Positions 51,535 through 58,942 of a stretch of 64,000 nt of DNA are shown here, piece by piece; the first letter of the stretch is position 1, and every line of letters begins with the position of its first letter. A program made the position numbers and the translations under genes. Location: assembly GCA_024682075.1 (NCBI GenBank), contig JAIKZQ010000033.1, forward strand, positions 42,117 to 106,116. Reading direction: 5' to 3'. The notes under the pieces are model-generated. The model was not told the DNA's origin and did no database searches. It saw only the letters and a program-made list of their open reading frames with translations. This DNA is from Lachnospiraceae bacterium. GTDB lineage: Bacteria; Bacillota; Clostridia; Lachnospirales; Lachnospiraceae.

Positions 51535-52616
51535 GCAAGCCTCCTTCCCGCGAGGCAGACGATCACCCATCCCGCATAGATAAACGGCAAAAAGCCTATT
51601 CCGTATGTGGTCCTGCAGATAAACACCTCACACATGACAGGCAAAAATGCCAGGACGTATTTTCTGTCCATGAGGAGAAAAAGCAGAACCGGCACAAGCA
51701 GCCATATCCTGATCGCGTTGGGGCTCCACATCGCCGAAAAGACCGCAAAGCCCTGTGAATATAAAGACAGGTCCGAAGCATACACGAACAGGATCGCACA
51801 CGAGACGAATGCGGACCTTACAAAAAGTTCGTCCTTCCTGCCTTTAAACAGGACTCCCGAAAGAGCCACAAACGCAAAGAGTCCGGACAAAAACCAGAAG
51901 CCCGACATGAGGCTTTCAAGAAGAAGTCTCGGAGGAGTTCCGAACGCTTCACACATCACCGCATACATCCCGGGGATGCAGAGTATCTTCTGCTTGTTGG
52001 GGATGCCCTCTCTGTAAGGCATTCCCGTCAGAGGGTCCGTGCCGTACATCTCGCCCTTATCAAGGAAGTTCACCACAGTCTCAAGAGTCTCATCTCCGAT
52101 GGAATTGGTCCTCACTCCCCACACAATGGTGACAAAACATATGAAGGACAATATCACGGCTAAAGAGAAAAATATCCACGTCGAGGAATTCTTATTTTCC
52201 GACAGTTTCATTCCGGTATCAGATTCTTCATGAGTACTCTCCACGGAAGCATCCTCTTCAGTCATCTTCACATCCGTCTTTTTCTCATCCGCCAGGACAT
52301 TCTTCATCTCGCCGGAATCCACCTTCCTGCTTCCGGTGATCAGTGTCAGGATAACGAACGCAAAATAACTCACGGACATGAATGCGACCATGATGATGCC
52401 GCACAGACGCTTTTCGTCCGAAAGAAGCGAGGAGCCCATTACCGTCACGAAATGTGATGCGAAGGAAATGCAGATGATGACAAGAGCACCTAAAGAAAAA
52501 GAGGAAAAGAAGTCAGCCTTCTTTCCGGAAACAAGTCCCGATGCAAGCATCAGAGTCCGTCCGGAGAAAAAAGCGACTATAACAAGAAATAGAATAAGCA
52601 CGACCGTTTTTGCCAT
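51516..52616 (-). CDS. Polytopic membrane protein (DUF6077/GT-C-like N-terminal part)
   Basis: A 366-residue protein with about seven hydrophobic segments (VVLILFLVIVAFFSGRTLML, ALVIICISFASHFVTVMG, and others), a charged cytoplasmic linker rich in Glu/Asp/Lys at about 110-145, and a conserved loop LDKGEMYGTDPLTGMPYREG. It lies directly after a GtrB-like gene and before a second membrane gene. Together they may form a lipid-linked sugar transferase. ATG at 52616 is chosen with GGTGA upstream and fits 14 bases past the GtrB-like stop. Confidence 0.6.
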   Translation of the reverse strand: MAKTVVLILFLVIVAFFSGRTLMLASGLVSGKKADFFSSFSLGALVIICISFASHFVTVMGSSLLSDEKRLCGIIMVAFMSVSYFAFVILTLITGSRKVDSGEMKNVLADEKKTDVKMTEEDASVESTHEESDTGMKLSENKNSSTWIFFSLAVILSFICFVTIVWGVRTNSIGDETLETVVNFLDKGEMYGTDPLTGMPYREGIPNKQKILCIPGMYAVMCEAFGTPPRLLLESLMSGFWFLSGLFAFVALSGVLFKGRKDELFVRSAFVSCAILFVYASDLSLYSQGFAVFSAMWSPNAIRIWLLVPVLLFLLMDRKYVLAFLPVMCEVFICRTTYGIGFLPFIYAGWVIVCLAGRRLACSKAS

Positions 52617-52630
52617 TGCAGATTCACCGA

Positions 52631-53566
52631 TCAAAAGCAGTTTTTGTCATTCTTAAGATACAGAGGGCGGTCCTTAACCTCCAGGTATGCCTTGGCAATG
52701 TACTGTCCAAGTATCCCTGTGCAGAAAAACTGAACGCCGCCCACGAACACGATGATGGTGGCCAGGCTCGCCCAGCCATCCACGGGATCACCGAATATGA
52801 GCTTTCTTACGATGATGAAGATCACCATCACGAAAGCCACGAAACAGAAAAATATGCCCATGAGGGAACTGATCACAAGGGGCTTTGTTGAAAATGCGGT
52901 GATGCCTTCGAGAGAATATTTCACAAGTCCCCAGAAGCTCCACTTGGTCTTGCCGGCGCTCCTGTCCACGTTCTCAAAATCGATCCACTTGGTATCAAAT
53001 CCGACCCATCCGAATATGCCCTTTGTAAAACGGTTGTACTCGGTCATGGCAAGGACAGCATCCACGAACTGTCTCGTCATGAGCCTGTAATCCCTTGCTC
53101 CGTCCATTATCTCGGTGTCGGACAGTTTCTTCATCAGCTTGTAGAAACGCCTTGCGAAGAAGCTCCTGACCGGAGGCTCGCCTTTTCTGGTGACACGCCT
53201 CGTTGCAACAGAATCATATCCCTGATCTATGTACGAAAACATCTCCTCCAGAAGTGAAGGAGGATCCTGAAGGTCCGCATCCATTATGACCGTATAGTCG
53301 CTCTCTGCAGCCTTAAGCCCGGCATACATAGCGGCTTCCTTGCCGAAATTCCTGGAAAAAGAAATAAGATGAACCCTTGCGTCCCTGTCATGAAGGCTTC
53401 TCACGGCGGCAACTGTTCCGTCCGTGGATCCGTCATCGATGAACAGAACCTTAAGCTCCACATTTCTCGCGGAAAGAAATGCGGTACAACGGATCAGCTC
53501 ATCGTAAAAAAGCGGAATCGCTTCTTCTTCATTTTTGCAGGGAACTATCACAGTCAGTTCTGACAT
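52631..53566 (-). CDS. GtrB-like GT2 with two C-terminal membrane helices
   Basis: A 311-residue polyprenyl-phosphate glycosyltransferase: LTVIVPCKNEEEAIPLFYDE, LFIDDGSTDGT, VIMDADLQDPPSL, and YRLMTRQFVDA. Helices lie at about 232-258 and 265-292. It is the first gene of the operon that runs to 44939. It has GGAGG before the ATG and an extended -10 promoter upstream. Confidence 0.9.
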   Translation of the reverse strand: MSELTVIVPCKNEEEAIPLFYDELIRCTAFLSARNVELKVLFIDDGSTDGTVAAVRSLHDRDARVHLISFSRNFGKEAAMYAGLKAAESDYTVIMDADLQDPPSLLEEMFSYIDQGYDSVATRRVTRKGEPPVRSFFARRFYKLMKKLSDTEIMDGARDYRLMTRQFVDAVLAMTEYNRFTKGIFGWVGFDTKWIDFENVDRSAGKTKWSFWGLVKYSLEGITAFSTKPLVISSLMGIFFCFVAFVMVIFIIVRKLIFGDPVDGWASLATIIVFVGGVQFFCTGILGQYIAKAYLEVKDRPLYLKNDKNCF

Positions 53567-53601
53567 TTCATCCTCCGGACAAAAGTTTCATAATCCGTTT
53601 T

Positions 53602-53610
53602 ATTATACCA
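53602..53610 (-). promoter_or_regulatory. Extended -10 promoter of the second polysaccharide operon
   Basis: Minus strand TGGTATAAT, a perfect extended -10, with a weak TTGTGG 18 bases before the hexamer. It sits just after the HPr terminator and about 35 bases before the GtrB-like start codon. Confidence 0.6.
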
Positions 53611-53629
53611 TAAATACCGTGATTTCCAC

Positions 53630-53660
53630 AAAAAAACAGCAGGACCGTTCCGGTCCTGCC
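53630..53660 (-). terminator. Rho-independent terminator of ptsH
   Basis: GCAGGACC-(3-5 nt)-GGTCCTGC hairpin followed by a run of seven T on the minus strand, about 25 bases past the HPr stop. Confidence 0.9.
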
Positions 53661-53683
53661 GCCATTATTCATTCTGTGCCCGA

Positions 53684-53950
53684 TCATTCACCGAGTCCGC
53701 TCTCCACGACCGAAACAAGTGCCTCCAGAGCCTTATCCTCGTCCTCGCCCTCACACACAAATTCAATCTCATCCCCGCACTTTATGCACGCTCCGAGTAC
53801 GCTGAGGACTGATTTCGCATTTGCGGTATTGTCATCGCCGAACCTGAAAGTGATCAGTGACTTATACTGCATTGCTTCTTTACAAAGGATCCCTGCCGGC
53901 CTGAGATGCAGACCTGTCGGGTTTTTGATCAAAACTTTCTGAGATACCAT
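53684..53950 (-). CDS. ptsH: HPr-like phosphocarrier protein
   Basis: An 88-residue protein of the usual HPr size. The phospho-accepting His15 is in PTGLHLRPAG, and the regulatory serine is in NAKSVLSVLG (Ser47), so it may serve both the sugar phosphotransferase chain and HPr kinase-based control. No other PTS genes are near. A solitary HPr gene with its own promoter and terminator is common in Clostridia. The start at 53950 is set by homology; an upstream in-frame stretch lacks a ribosome-binding site. AAAGGG lies upstream. Confidence 0.88.
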   Translation of the reverse strand: MVSQKVLIKNPTGLHLRPAGILCKEAMQYKSLITFRFGDDNTANAKSVLSVLGACIKCGDEIEFVCEGEDEDKALEALVSVVESGLGE

Positions 53951-54030
53951 TATCGTACCCTTTCCCCTACATTTACAGATCCGAAATGCCCTTTGAGTTT
54001 CCGATCGGAGCATGGATCTTTCTGTCAAAT

Positions 54031-54059
54031 ATGATAACAGATTGGAGCATTATTTTCAA
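54031..54059 (-). promoter_or_regulatory. Promoter for ptsH
   Basis: Minus strand TTGAAA (54054-54059), a 17-base spacer, and TATCAT (54031-54036), giving a leader of about 75 nt. Confidence 0.7.
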
Positions 54060-54070
54060 CGTTTCACGGA

Positions 54071-55354
54071 TCAGCCATCCTTCTCTTCTTCCGTCAGCTG
54101 AATCCTCACATATACAGGCTCTGCATCAACATGCTCACTCAGCGTGAAGCTTACGGGAACAATCAGGATCTGGCCGTCGTGGAATCCGTCCTCGACACTG
54201 ACGGGTATTTCCGCAATTCCTGACAGTGACTCTGAACTGATCGCATTCAGTTCGATACGCAGTCCGGAAAGACCGACGCTCACGGGGCCATCCTCGATTA
54301 TCTCAGCCGTAAAGCCGCTCGGGATACCGGTGATGCTTATCTTCTCGAGAGGAAGGCTCACGTTCTTTTCAGCGATCTTCTCGACATATGCGACGACCTC
54401 GACCATGAAACTTCCGTCCTCGTCATACTGCGAACCCTCGATAGTGACGCCGGAAGGAAGGAATTTCAGAAGGTCAAAACGGGTGTTGGCATTTTCTGTG
54501 GCACCGCCGATGTCGACCGGATTGGTGATCTCGATCCTGTTTATTGAGCTGAGCACTCCGGTATCTCCTGCGATCGTGATGACCTCGGGTGAAACCGAGA
54601 TCTCATCCGCATAGATATAACCGGGCGCGGGTGTTCCGGTGACCGACGCATATATGGGAACTGTCTTGGTGGAAAGAACAGTCACGGTGGTAGTCACATA
54701 ATCCGTCTGCTTAACTATGGTCTCGGACTCCACTTTTCTTCCGTCCGAATCATAAAGAACTATTTCCATGTCTGCCGAGATGGACTTGACTGCTCCGTCG
54801 AGGTCAATGATCACCTGGGCATAAGCAACTCTGTTAACTTCAGACTCGGGACCCGAGATCTCGATCCTGTTCCTGTCAAGGTTCACCTTTCCGACAACGC
54901 ATCCTTCACCCACGGATCCGACCAGCTCATAGACAATGTTGATATACCTGGTCTTCTTGTCCTCCACTACGACCTGAAGCTCGCTGTGGTCCGCTACGAT
55001 GCTCTCCGCACTGTCAAGGGTATAGATGATAGGAACGGTCCCGTTCTCGGTTATCTGTGACAGATCCGCAACCGCAGAGATGTCATCGGCTGAAAGAGTC
55101 CCGATCACCGATTCGGGTGCTCTTACGGTAACCTTGACCACATCGGAATTATTCAGTATCTGATAAACCTTGCCTTCGCTTTCCAGAATATCCGTGCCGA
55201 GCAGAGTGACCCTGACATTGCTGTAGGTGGTTGTGCTGACAGGATTCGTGATCTGGGCAACGATCACCCACACGACAAATGCCGTAATGACGGCAAGGAC
55301 CTTAAGCCACAGATTGTTGACAAGTATTGCGCCGAAGCGCTTAAGTATCTTCAT
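54071..55354 (-). CDS. cdaR: YbbR-domain protein, CdaA regulator
   Basis: A 427-residue protein with one N-terminal membrane anchor (LWLKVLAVITAFVVWVIVAQ) and four YbbR repeats outside the membrane (for example VTLLGTDILES, VDLDGAVKSIS, VTGTPAPGYIYADEI). In Firmicutes this protein binds and modulates the diadenylate cyclase CdaA, encoded immediately upstream and overlapping by four bases (ATGA). The usual third member, glmM, does not follow; the next gene is ptsH with its own promoter. Confidence 0.88.
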   Translation of the reverse strand: MKILKRFGAILVNNLWLKVLAVITAFVVWVIVAQITNPVSTTTYSNVRVTLLGTDILESEGKVYQILNNSDVVKVTVRAPESVIGTLSADDISAVADLSQITENGTVPIIYTLDSAESIVADHSELQVVVEDKKTRYINIVYELVGSVGEGCVVGKVNLDRNRIEISGPESEVNRVAYAQVIIDLDGAVKSISADMEIVLYDSDGRKVESETIVKQTDYVTTTVTVLSTKTVPIYASVTGTPAPGYIYADEISVSPEVITIAGDTGVLSSINRIEITNPVDIGGATENANTRFDLLKFLPSGVTIEGSQYDEDGSFMVEVVAYVEKIAEKNVSLPLEKISITGIPSGFTAEIIEDGPVSVGLSGLRIELNAISSESLSGIAEIPVSVEDGFHDGQILIVPVSFTLSEHVDAEPVYVRIQLTEEEKDG

Positions 55355-56226
55355 GATCTCTTGCGCCTCCTTTTCCTGCCCTGAGCATTACCCGCTTCGT
55401 TTTCTTTTTCATCACCGAAAGCGTGCATAAGAAGTCTCTTCAGGGAAGTCTCCGACAGATTCCTCTCAAGTTCACCGTCACGGGCAACGGAGATCTTGCC
55501 GGTCTCCTCTGATACGATTATGACAACGGCGTCGGATTCTTCGGATATTCCGAGTCCGGCCCTGTGTCTTGTTCCGAATTCCTTGCTTATCGAGGTGGAT
55601 GAAGTAAGGGGAAGATAGCATGTCGCGCATGACAGGCGGTTGTGTCTTATGGTAACGGCGCCGTCATGGAGCGGAGTGTTTTTCTTGAAGACATTGAGAA
55701 TAAGCTGGGATGTGATCTCAGCATCAACCTTTATGCCGGTCTCGTCGATCCTTGCAAGAGATTCCTGGTTCTCGATGACGATCAGTGCACCGGTCTTCTC
55801 CTCGCCCATCAGATAGCATGCCCTGGCGATCTCATCAATGCTCTTCTCCGAAAGGGTCATCATGTAGTTGCCCTGCTGCATGAAATAGAACAGGCCGCCG
55901 ATAATGTTGCTCTTTCCGAGGGTCTCGAGTGCCTTGCGGAGCTCGGGCTGCAGAACGACGATCAGTGCGATGACCGCAAACTGAAGGATGTTGCTGGTCA
56001 GCCACAAAATGGTATCCATATGGAACAGGTTCGCGATTATGATGAAGACAAGTATCACGACCAGTCCCTTCATGAGAGACCACGCACGGGTATTGTGCAT
56101 CCATCTCATCATGTAATACAGAAGAACCGCGATGATCAGTATCTCGGCATAATCCTGCCATTCGATCGTACCGATGTAGGTATCGAAGCTCTTCAGATAT
56201 TCAATTGTCTCTTCGATAAACTGCAT
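55351..56226 (-). CDS. cdaA: Diadenylate cyclase (c-di-AMP synthase)
   Basis: A 291-residue membrane protein: three helices in the first 95 residues, then the DisA_N catalytic domain with the DGA (188-190) and RHR (220-222) motifs that bind ATP and metal. It makes cyclic di-AMP from two ATP, controlling potassium and osmolyte balance and cell-wall homeostasis. Spacing and overlap with cdaR support one operon. A charged tail (RRKRRRKRS) ends the protein. Confidence 0.93.
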   Translation of the reverse strand: MQFIEETIEYLKSFDTYIGTIEWQDYAEILIIAVLLYYMMRWMHNTRAWSLMKGLVVILVFIIIANLFHMDTILWLTSNILQFAVIALIVVLQPELRKALETLGKSNIIGGLFYFMQQGNYMMTLSEKSIDEIARACYLMGEEKTGALIVIENQESLARIDETGIKVDAEITSQLILNVFKKNTPLHDGAVTIRHNRLSCATCYLPLTSSTSISKEFGTRHRAGLGISEESDAVVIIVSEETGKISVARDGELERNLSETSLKRLLMHAFGDEKENEAGNAQGRKRRRKRS

Positions 56227-56244
56227 CCTGTGATCCTGACTTTT

Positions 56245-57270
56245 TTATTCTTCAGACCCGTCATCTGCGATGGTCATGTCTTCGTCTTCGTAATACTCCT
56301 CGAGTTCTTCCTCGGGAGTCTTCTCAGGCTCGGGCCTGTAGGTCTTGCGTGACCGGTTGATATTCTTGACCTTCTTGTCGGGTGCTGCGACATTCATCTT
56401 CGGCACGGCCTTGACATAGTAATAATATTCATCATCCTCAAACTGCACCCGTTCCGTTCGCGTGTAGTCGACACAGAACCGGAAGAACTCAATGACCTTG
56501 CCGACAAGGAATGCGAGGATCGATCCGAACAGGATCCCGATGAAAGAAATGCCCGCCTTTGTAACAAGGCTTCCGATCAGGACGATCAGCATATTCAGGA
56601 TAGCTCCCGAGATCATCGCTATGGTCCAGCAATGCTCAACTGGAAGTCTTCTTATGATGTAGACCGCGATCGTGGTGATGGCAAAAGCCGCAACCAGCAC
56701 GAGCATCTGTTTGTTGCCAAGAAGCGAATCGATTATCAGCTTGATCTGTCCGAGAATGTCGGAAAGCTCACCCGAGACATTTGCAGCATTCTGGGTGACG
56801 ACATGGAGAGTGAAGTACACGATGACTCCGCATATCACGGAAAGTGCCGAAGCCGGGCCGCCCACAAGTCCCATGACAACGGGGATCACATAGGGCACAT
56901 GGAAAACAAAGAGCATCGGAGTGACCACTATGCAAAGCGACTCGGAAGGAGTGAATCTCAGATAGAGAAGATAAATGAGCATGTATACGACAGCAACAAC
57001 GATCGCCACTTCAGGTGAAAGAGCGAATATATGTCCCATCGAAAACAGGCTTCCGAAAAGGAGTATCGCACCGGTCGGAAGGAAAGAACATGCAAGGGAG
57101 ACGATGAGAACGATCCCCGCATTATTAAGTCTTCCCATATATCCCAGCTTGGAATTGATCATAATGAGCATGATCAGTGCCAGCAGGAATTTAAAAACCG
57201 GAATTATAAATACGTCATACTTAGAGAAAAACACCTTGATGTTATCTCTGATCTCCAAAAGCTGTGTCAT
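56245..57270 (-). CDS. Polytopic membrane protein with acidic cytoplasmic tail
   Basis: A 341-residue protein with seven or eight hydrophobic segments (about 20-260) and a charged tail ending in EELEEYYEDEDMTIADDGSEE. No known family is recognised with confidence. It lies 18 bases upstream of cdaA in the same direction, so it is probably co-expressed. A role tied to c-di-AMP signalling or envelope homeostasis is only a guess from position. AAGGAAAGG precedes the ATG. Confidence 0.6.
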   Translation of the reverse strand: MTQLLEIRDNIKVFFSKYDVFIIPVFKFLLALIMLIMINSKLGYMGRLNNAGIVLIVSLACSFLPTGAILLFGSLFSMGHIFALSPEVAIVVAVVYMLIYLLYLRFTPSESLCIVVTPMLFVFHVPYVIPVVMGLVGGPASALSVICGVIVYFTLHVVTQNAANVSGELSDILGQIKLIIDSLLGNKQMLVLVAAFAITTIAVYIIRRLPVEHCWTIAMISGAILNMLIVLIGSLVTKAGISFIGILFGSILAFLVGKVIEFFRFCVDYTRTERVQFEDDEYYYYVKAVPKMNVAAPDKKVKNINRSRKTYRPEPEKTPEEELEEYYEDEDMTIADDGSEE

Positions 57271-57279
57271 AACCTTTCC

Positions 57280-57669
57280 TTACTGCTTGTCATACATCTG
57301 CTTGAGCACCTTGAGGTTCTTGAAGTATCTCTTGAGCTTGCGGCGAGATATGTTATATCTGATGGTACATACGATGTAAGTGATCAGCACGTATATACCG
57401 GTGAACCATGCGTATTTGATCAGGACTTCCCTTACGAAAGCAAGGATGTCCATGTCGTACATGTTGCTCATGAAAGCATCGAAATTGTAATAGACATACA
57501 GGCCGAGAATAAGTCCGAAGGAGATCGTCGCGCAGATGATCGCCTTTATTATCCCGACTGCGATATAGTCGCCCTTGAAGAACCTGACGACATCCATATG
57601 CTTTTTTCCTTCGCCGGCTTCATAGGAAGCCATTCTGGTCATGAGCATGACCCTGTCTTTATTCAGCAT
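57280..57669 (-). CDS. Small two-helix membrane protein
   Basis: A 129-residue protein with hydrophobic segments at about 36-62 (VGIIKAIICATISFGLILGL) and 85-107 (YAWFTGIYVLITYIVCTI) and a basic C-terminal tail with a predicted coiled region (RRKLKRYFKNLKVLKQM). Family not recognised. It is the first gene of the cdaA operon as seen here. The Shine-Dalgarno AAGGAG lies 27 bases before the ATG, separated by a 14-base perfect palindrome that could fold and bring the two together. Confidence 0.55.
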   Translation of the reverse strand: MLNKDRVMLMTRMASYEAGEGKKHMDVVRFFKGDYIAVGIIKAIICATISFGLILGLYVYYNFDAFMSNMYDMDILAFVREVLIKYAWFTGIYVLITYIVCTIRYNISRRKLKRYFKNLKVLKQMYDKQ

Positions 57670-57676
57670 GTCTTTT

Positions 57677-57690
57677 CGGGCTGCAGCCCG
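57677..57690 (-). promoter_or_regulatory. 14-bp palindrome between Shine-Dalgarno and start codon
   Basis: CGGGCTGCAGCCCG, perfectly self-complementary, lies between AAGGAG and the ATG at 57669. Folded as a short hairpin it would leave an effective spacing close to normal; unfolded, the distance is too long. It may tune translation of the cdaA operon. Confidence 0.45.
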
Positions 57691-57706
57691 TACTCCTTAC
57701 ATACAT

Positions 57707-57789
57707 AAATCACCTGCACGGATGATCAGTGAGTGCCCAGCAGCATTGAGCCGGGCACGCTTTACTCCGATCTGTCCGACAGGTGACTT
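57707..57789 (-). other. Nested three-stem structured leader before the cdaA operon
   Basis: On the minus strand, an outer stem TCACCTG/CAGGTGA (extended to about 10 bp with a wobble) encloses CGGA/TCCG and GATC/GATC, then an inner 9-bp stem GTGCCCGGC/GCTGGGCAC with an 8-nt loop. It lies after the yvyF stop and before the 129-residue membrane-protein gene. No T run follows directly, so it is not a plain terminator. It matches no riboswitch consensus that I can recall, including those for c-di-AMP and c-di-GMP. Confidence 0.45.
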
Positions 57790-57813
57790 TACCGGTCCTG
57801 GTCTATAACTGCG

Positions 57814-58224
57814 TCATTTATCAAGGAAACGCATCTTGGGATTATCACTGGTGGGCTTCTGAAGTGGTGTCTGGCCAGCCCTGTGCTCGTTTATGATGCT
57901 GTTGAAAGAGTTGGTCATGTTGGCCTTGCATCTGTCACAGTACTTGCCGGATCTGATGGGAGCACCGCAGCCCTCGCAGTTGAGCATCAGTGCCGAATCC
58001 TCCGTGACCTCGAGCCTGTCATCCCTGAGCCACTGTCTGATCTGTCCGGGGTCGACGCTGCAGGCTTCCGCAACTTCCTGGATCCCGACGCCCTTATGGT
58101 CTCTTATATACTGCTTGACCTCCTGGAACTTATCCTCCATGGCTGCCCTGCACGCGGGACAGATGGGAGGTCCGGAAAGATAATTGAATAATTTGCCGCA
58201 GGACCTGCAATTCCTAACGTTCAT
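57814..58224 (-). CDS. YvyF-like flagellar operon zinc-ribbon protein
   Basis: A 136-residue protein with an N-terminal zinc ribbon (CRSCGKLFNYL, CPACR), a central helix-turn-helix-like part (GVGIQEVAEACSVDPGQIRQWLRDD), and a second zinc ribbon (CEGCGAPIRSGKYCDRC). This is the layout of the TIGR03826/YvyF family found next to comFC and flagellar genes. The function is thought to be regulatory but is not settled. Start at 58224 is set by a near-perfect GGAGGTGATCTGATG. comFC lies 16 bases upstream. Confidence 0.85.
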   Translation of the reverse strand: MNVRNCRSCGKLFNYLSGPPICPACRAAMEDKFQEVKQYIRDHKGVGIQEVAEACSVDPGQIRQWLRDDRLEVTEDSALMLNCEGCGAPIRSGKYCDRCKANMTNSFNSIINEHRAGQTPLQKPTSDNPKMRFLDK

Positions 58225-58240
58225 CAGATCACCTCCGTGT

Positions 58241-58942
58241 TCAAACGCCTTCTCCGGAAGCCAGCGTGATACAGTAAACCCGCTGTGCACCCATGTCAAG
58301 TAAAACCTGTGCGCACTCATCCATGGTGGCTCCGGTCGTGTATATATCGTCAACCAATAGTATACATAATGATTTTACTACATTTTGCCCGCTCTTGAAA
58401 GCATTTTTCAAATTTTTCCGCCTCTCTTCGGGGCTTAAAAGTTTCATCGGAGCGGTGTTTTTCACGCGCCTCACGGCGTCCTTCAAAGCGGGGATCCCGG
58501 TCACCTTCGAAAGCTCCATGGCATAGTCATAAGACTGGTTGTAGCCCCTTTTATTTTCCTTTTCGGCAGAAAGCGGAACCGCCACTATCACATCGGGGCG
58601 TGAAAAAGCTATGTACTCTTTCAGGATATCCGCGGTCATTTCGGCAAACACGGCCGCATATTCCCTTCTCCCGAGGTATTTGAACCTGTAAAGTGCTTCC
58701 CGGACGCATTTATACTCAAAAACTCCGCGGGATCTGTAAAACACATGCGCGGTCTTCCTGCAGTCCTCGCACAGCCCCTCCGACAGACGTATCTTCTTGC
58801 CGCACTTTTCACAGACGGGCGGAGTCACTGCCTTAAGTTTCTTCAGGCACCCGAGGCAGATCTTTTCGCCGGGCGGCCACACGGGTCTGTCGCAAACCGG
58901 GCACCTCAACGGAAAGACAAGGCTTATCGCCTTATCTGCCAT
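58241..58942 (-). CDS. comFC: ComF-family protein (zinc finger plus phosphoribosyltransferase-like domain)
   Basis: A 233-residue protein. The N-terminal region has paired cysteines (CPVCDRPVW, CLGCLKKL, CEKCGKKI, CEDC), then a PRTase fold with VVAVPLSAEKENKRGYNQ and the PRPP-binding loop LLVDDIYTTGATMDECA. ComFC takes part in DNA uptake and possibly DNA repair. The family usually starts as MADKAISLVFPLRCP, so 58942 is chosen. An ATG at 58984 has a better ribosome-binding site (AAAGGAAG) and is a real alternative. It overlaps the end of recD2. Confidence 0.85.
   Translation of the reverse strand: MADKAISLVFPLRCPVCDRPVWPPGEKICLGCLKKLKAVTPPVCEKCGKKIRLSEGLCEDCRKTAHVFYRSRGVFEYKCVREALYRFKYLGRREYAAVFAEMTADILKEYIAFSRPDVIVAVPLSAEKENKRGYNQSYDYAMELSKVTGIPALKDAVRRVKNTAPMKLLSPEERRKNLKNAFKSGQNVVKSLCILLVDDIYTTGATMDECAQVLLDMGAQRVYCITLASGEGV

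Noticed and set aside
57031..57708. A 225-codon plus-strand frame opposite the cdaA-operon membrane proteins
   Set aside because: It is rich in His/Asp/Glu, as expected from the reverse complement of membrane-helix codons, and no start signal or family match is seen.
57707..57789. c-di-GMP or c-di-AMP riboswitch
   Set aside because: The nested stems are real, but the conserved loop sequences of GEMM and ydaO-type switches are not present, so only a structured leader is reported.
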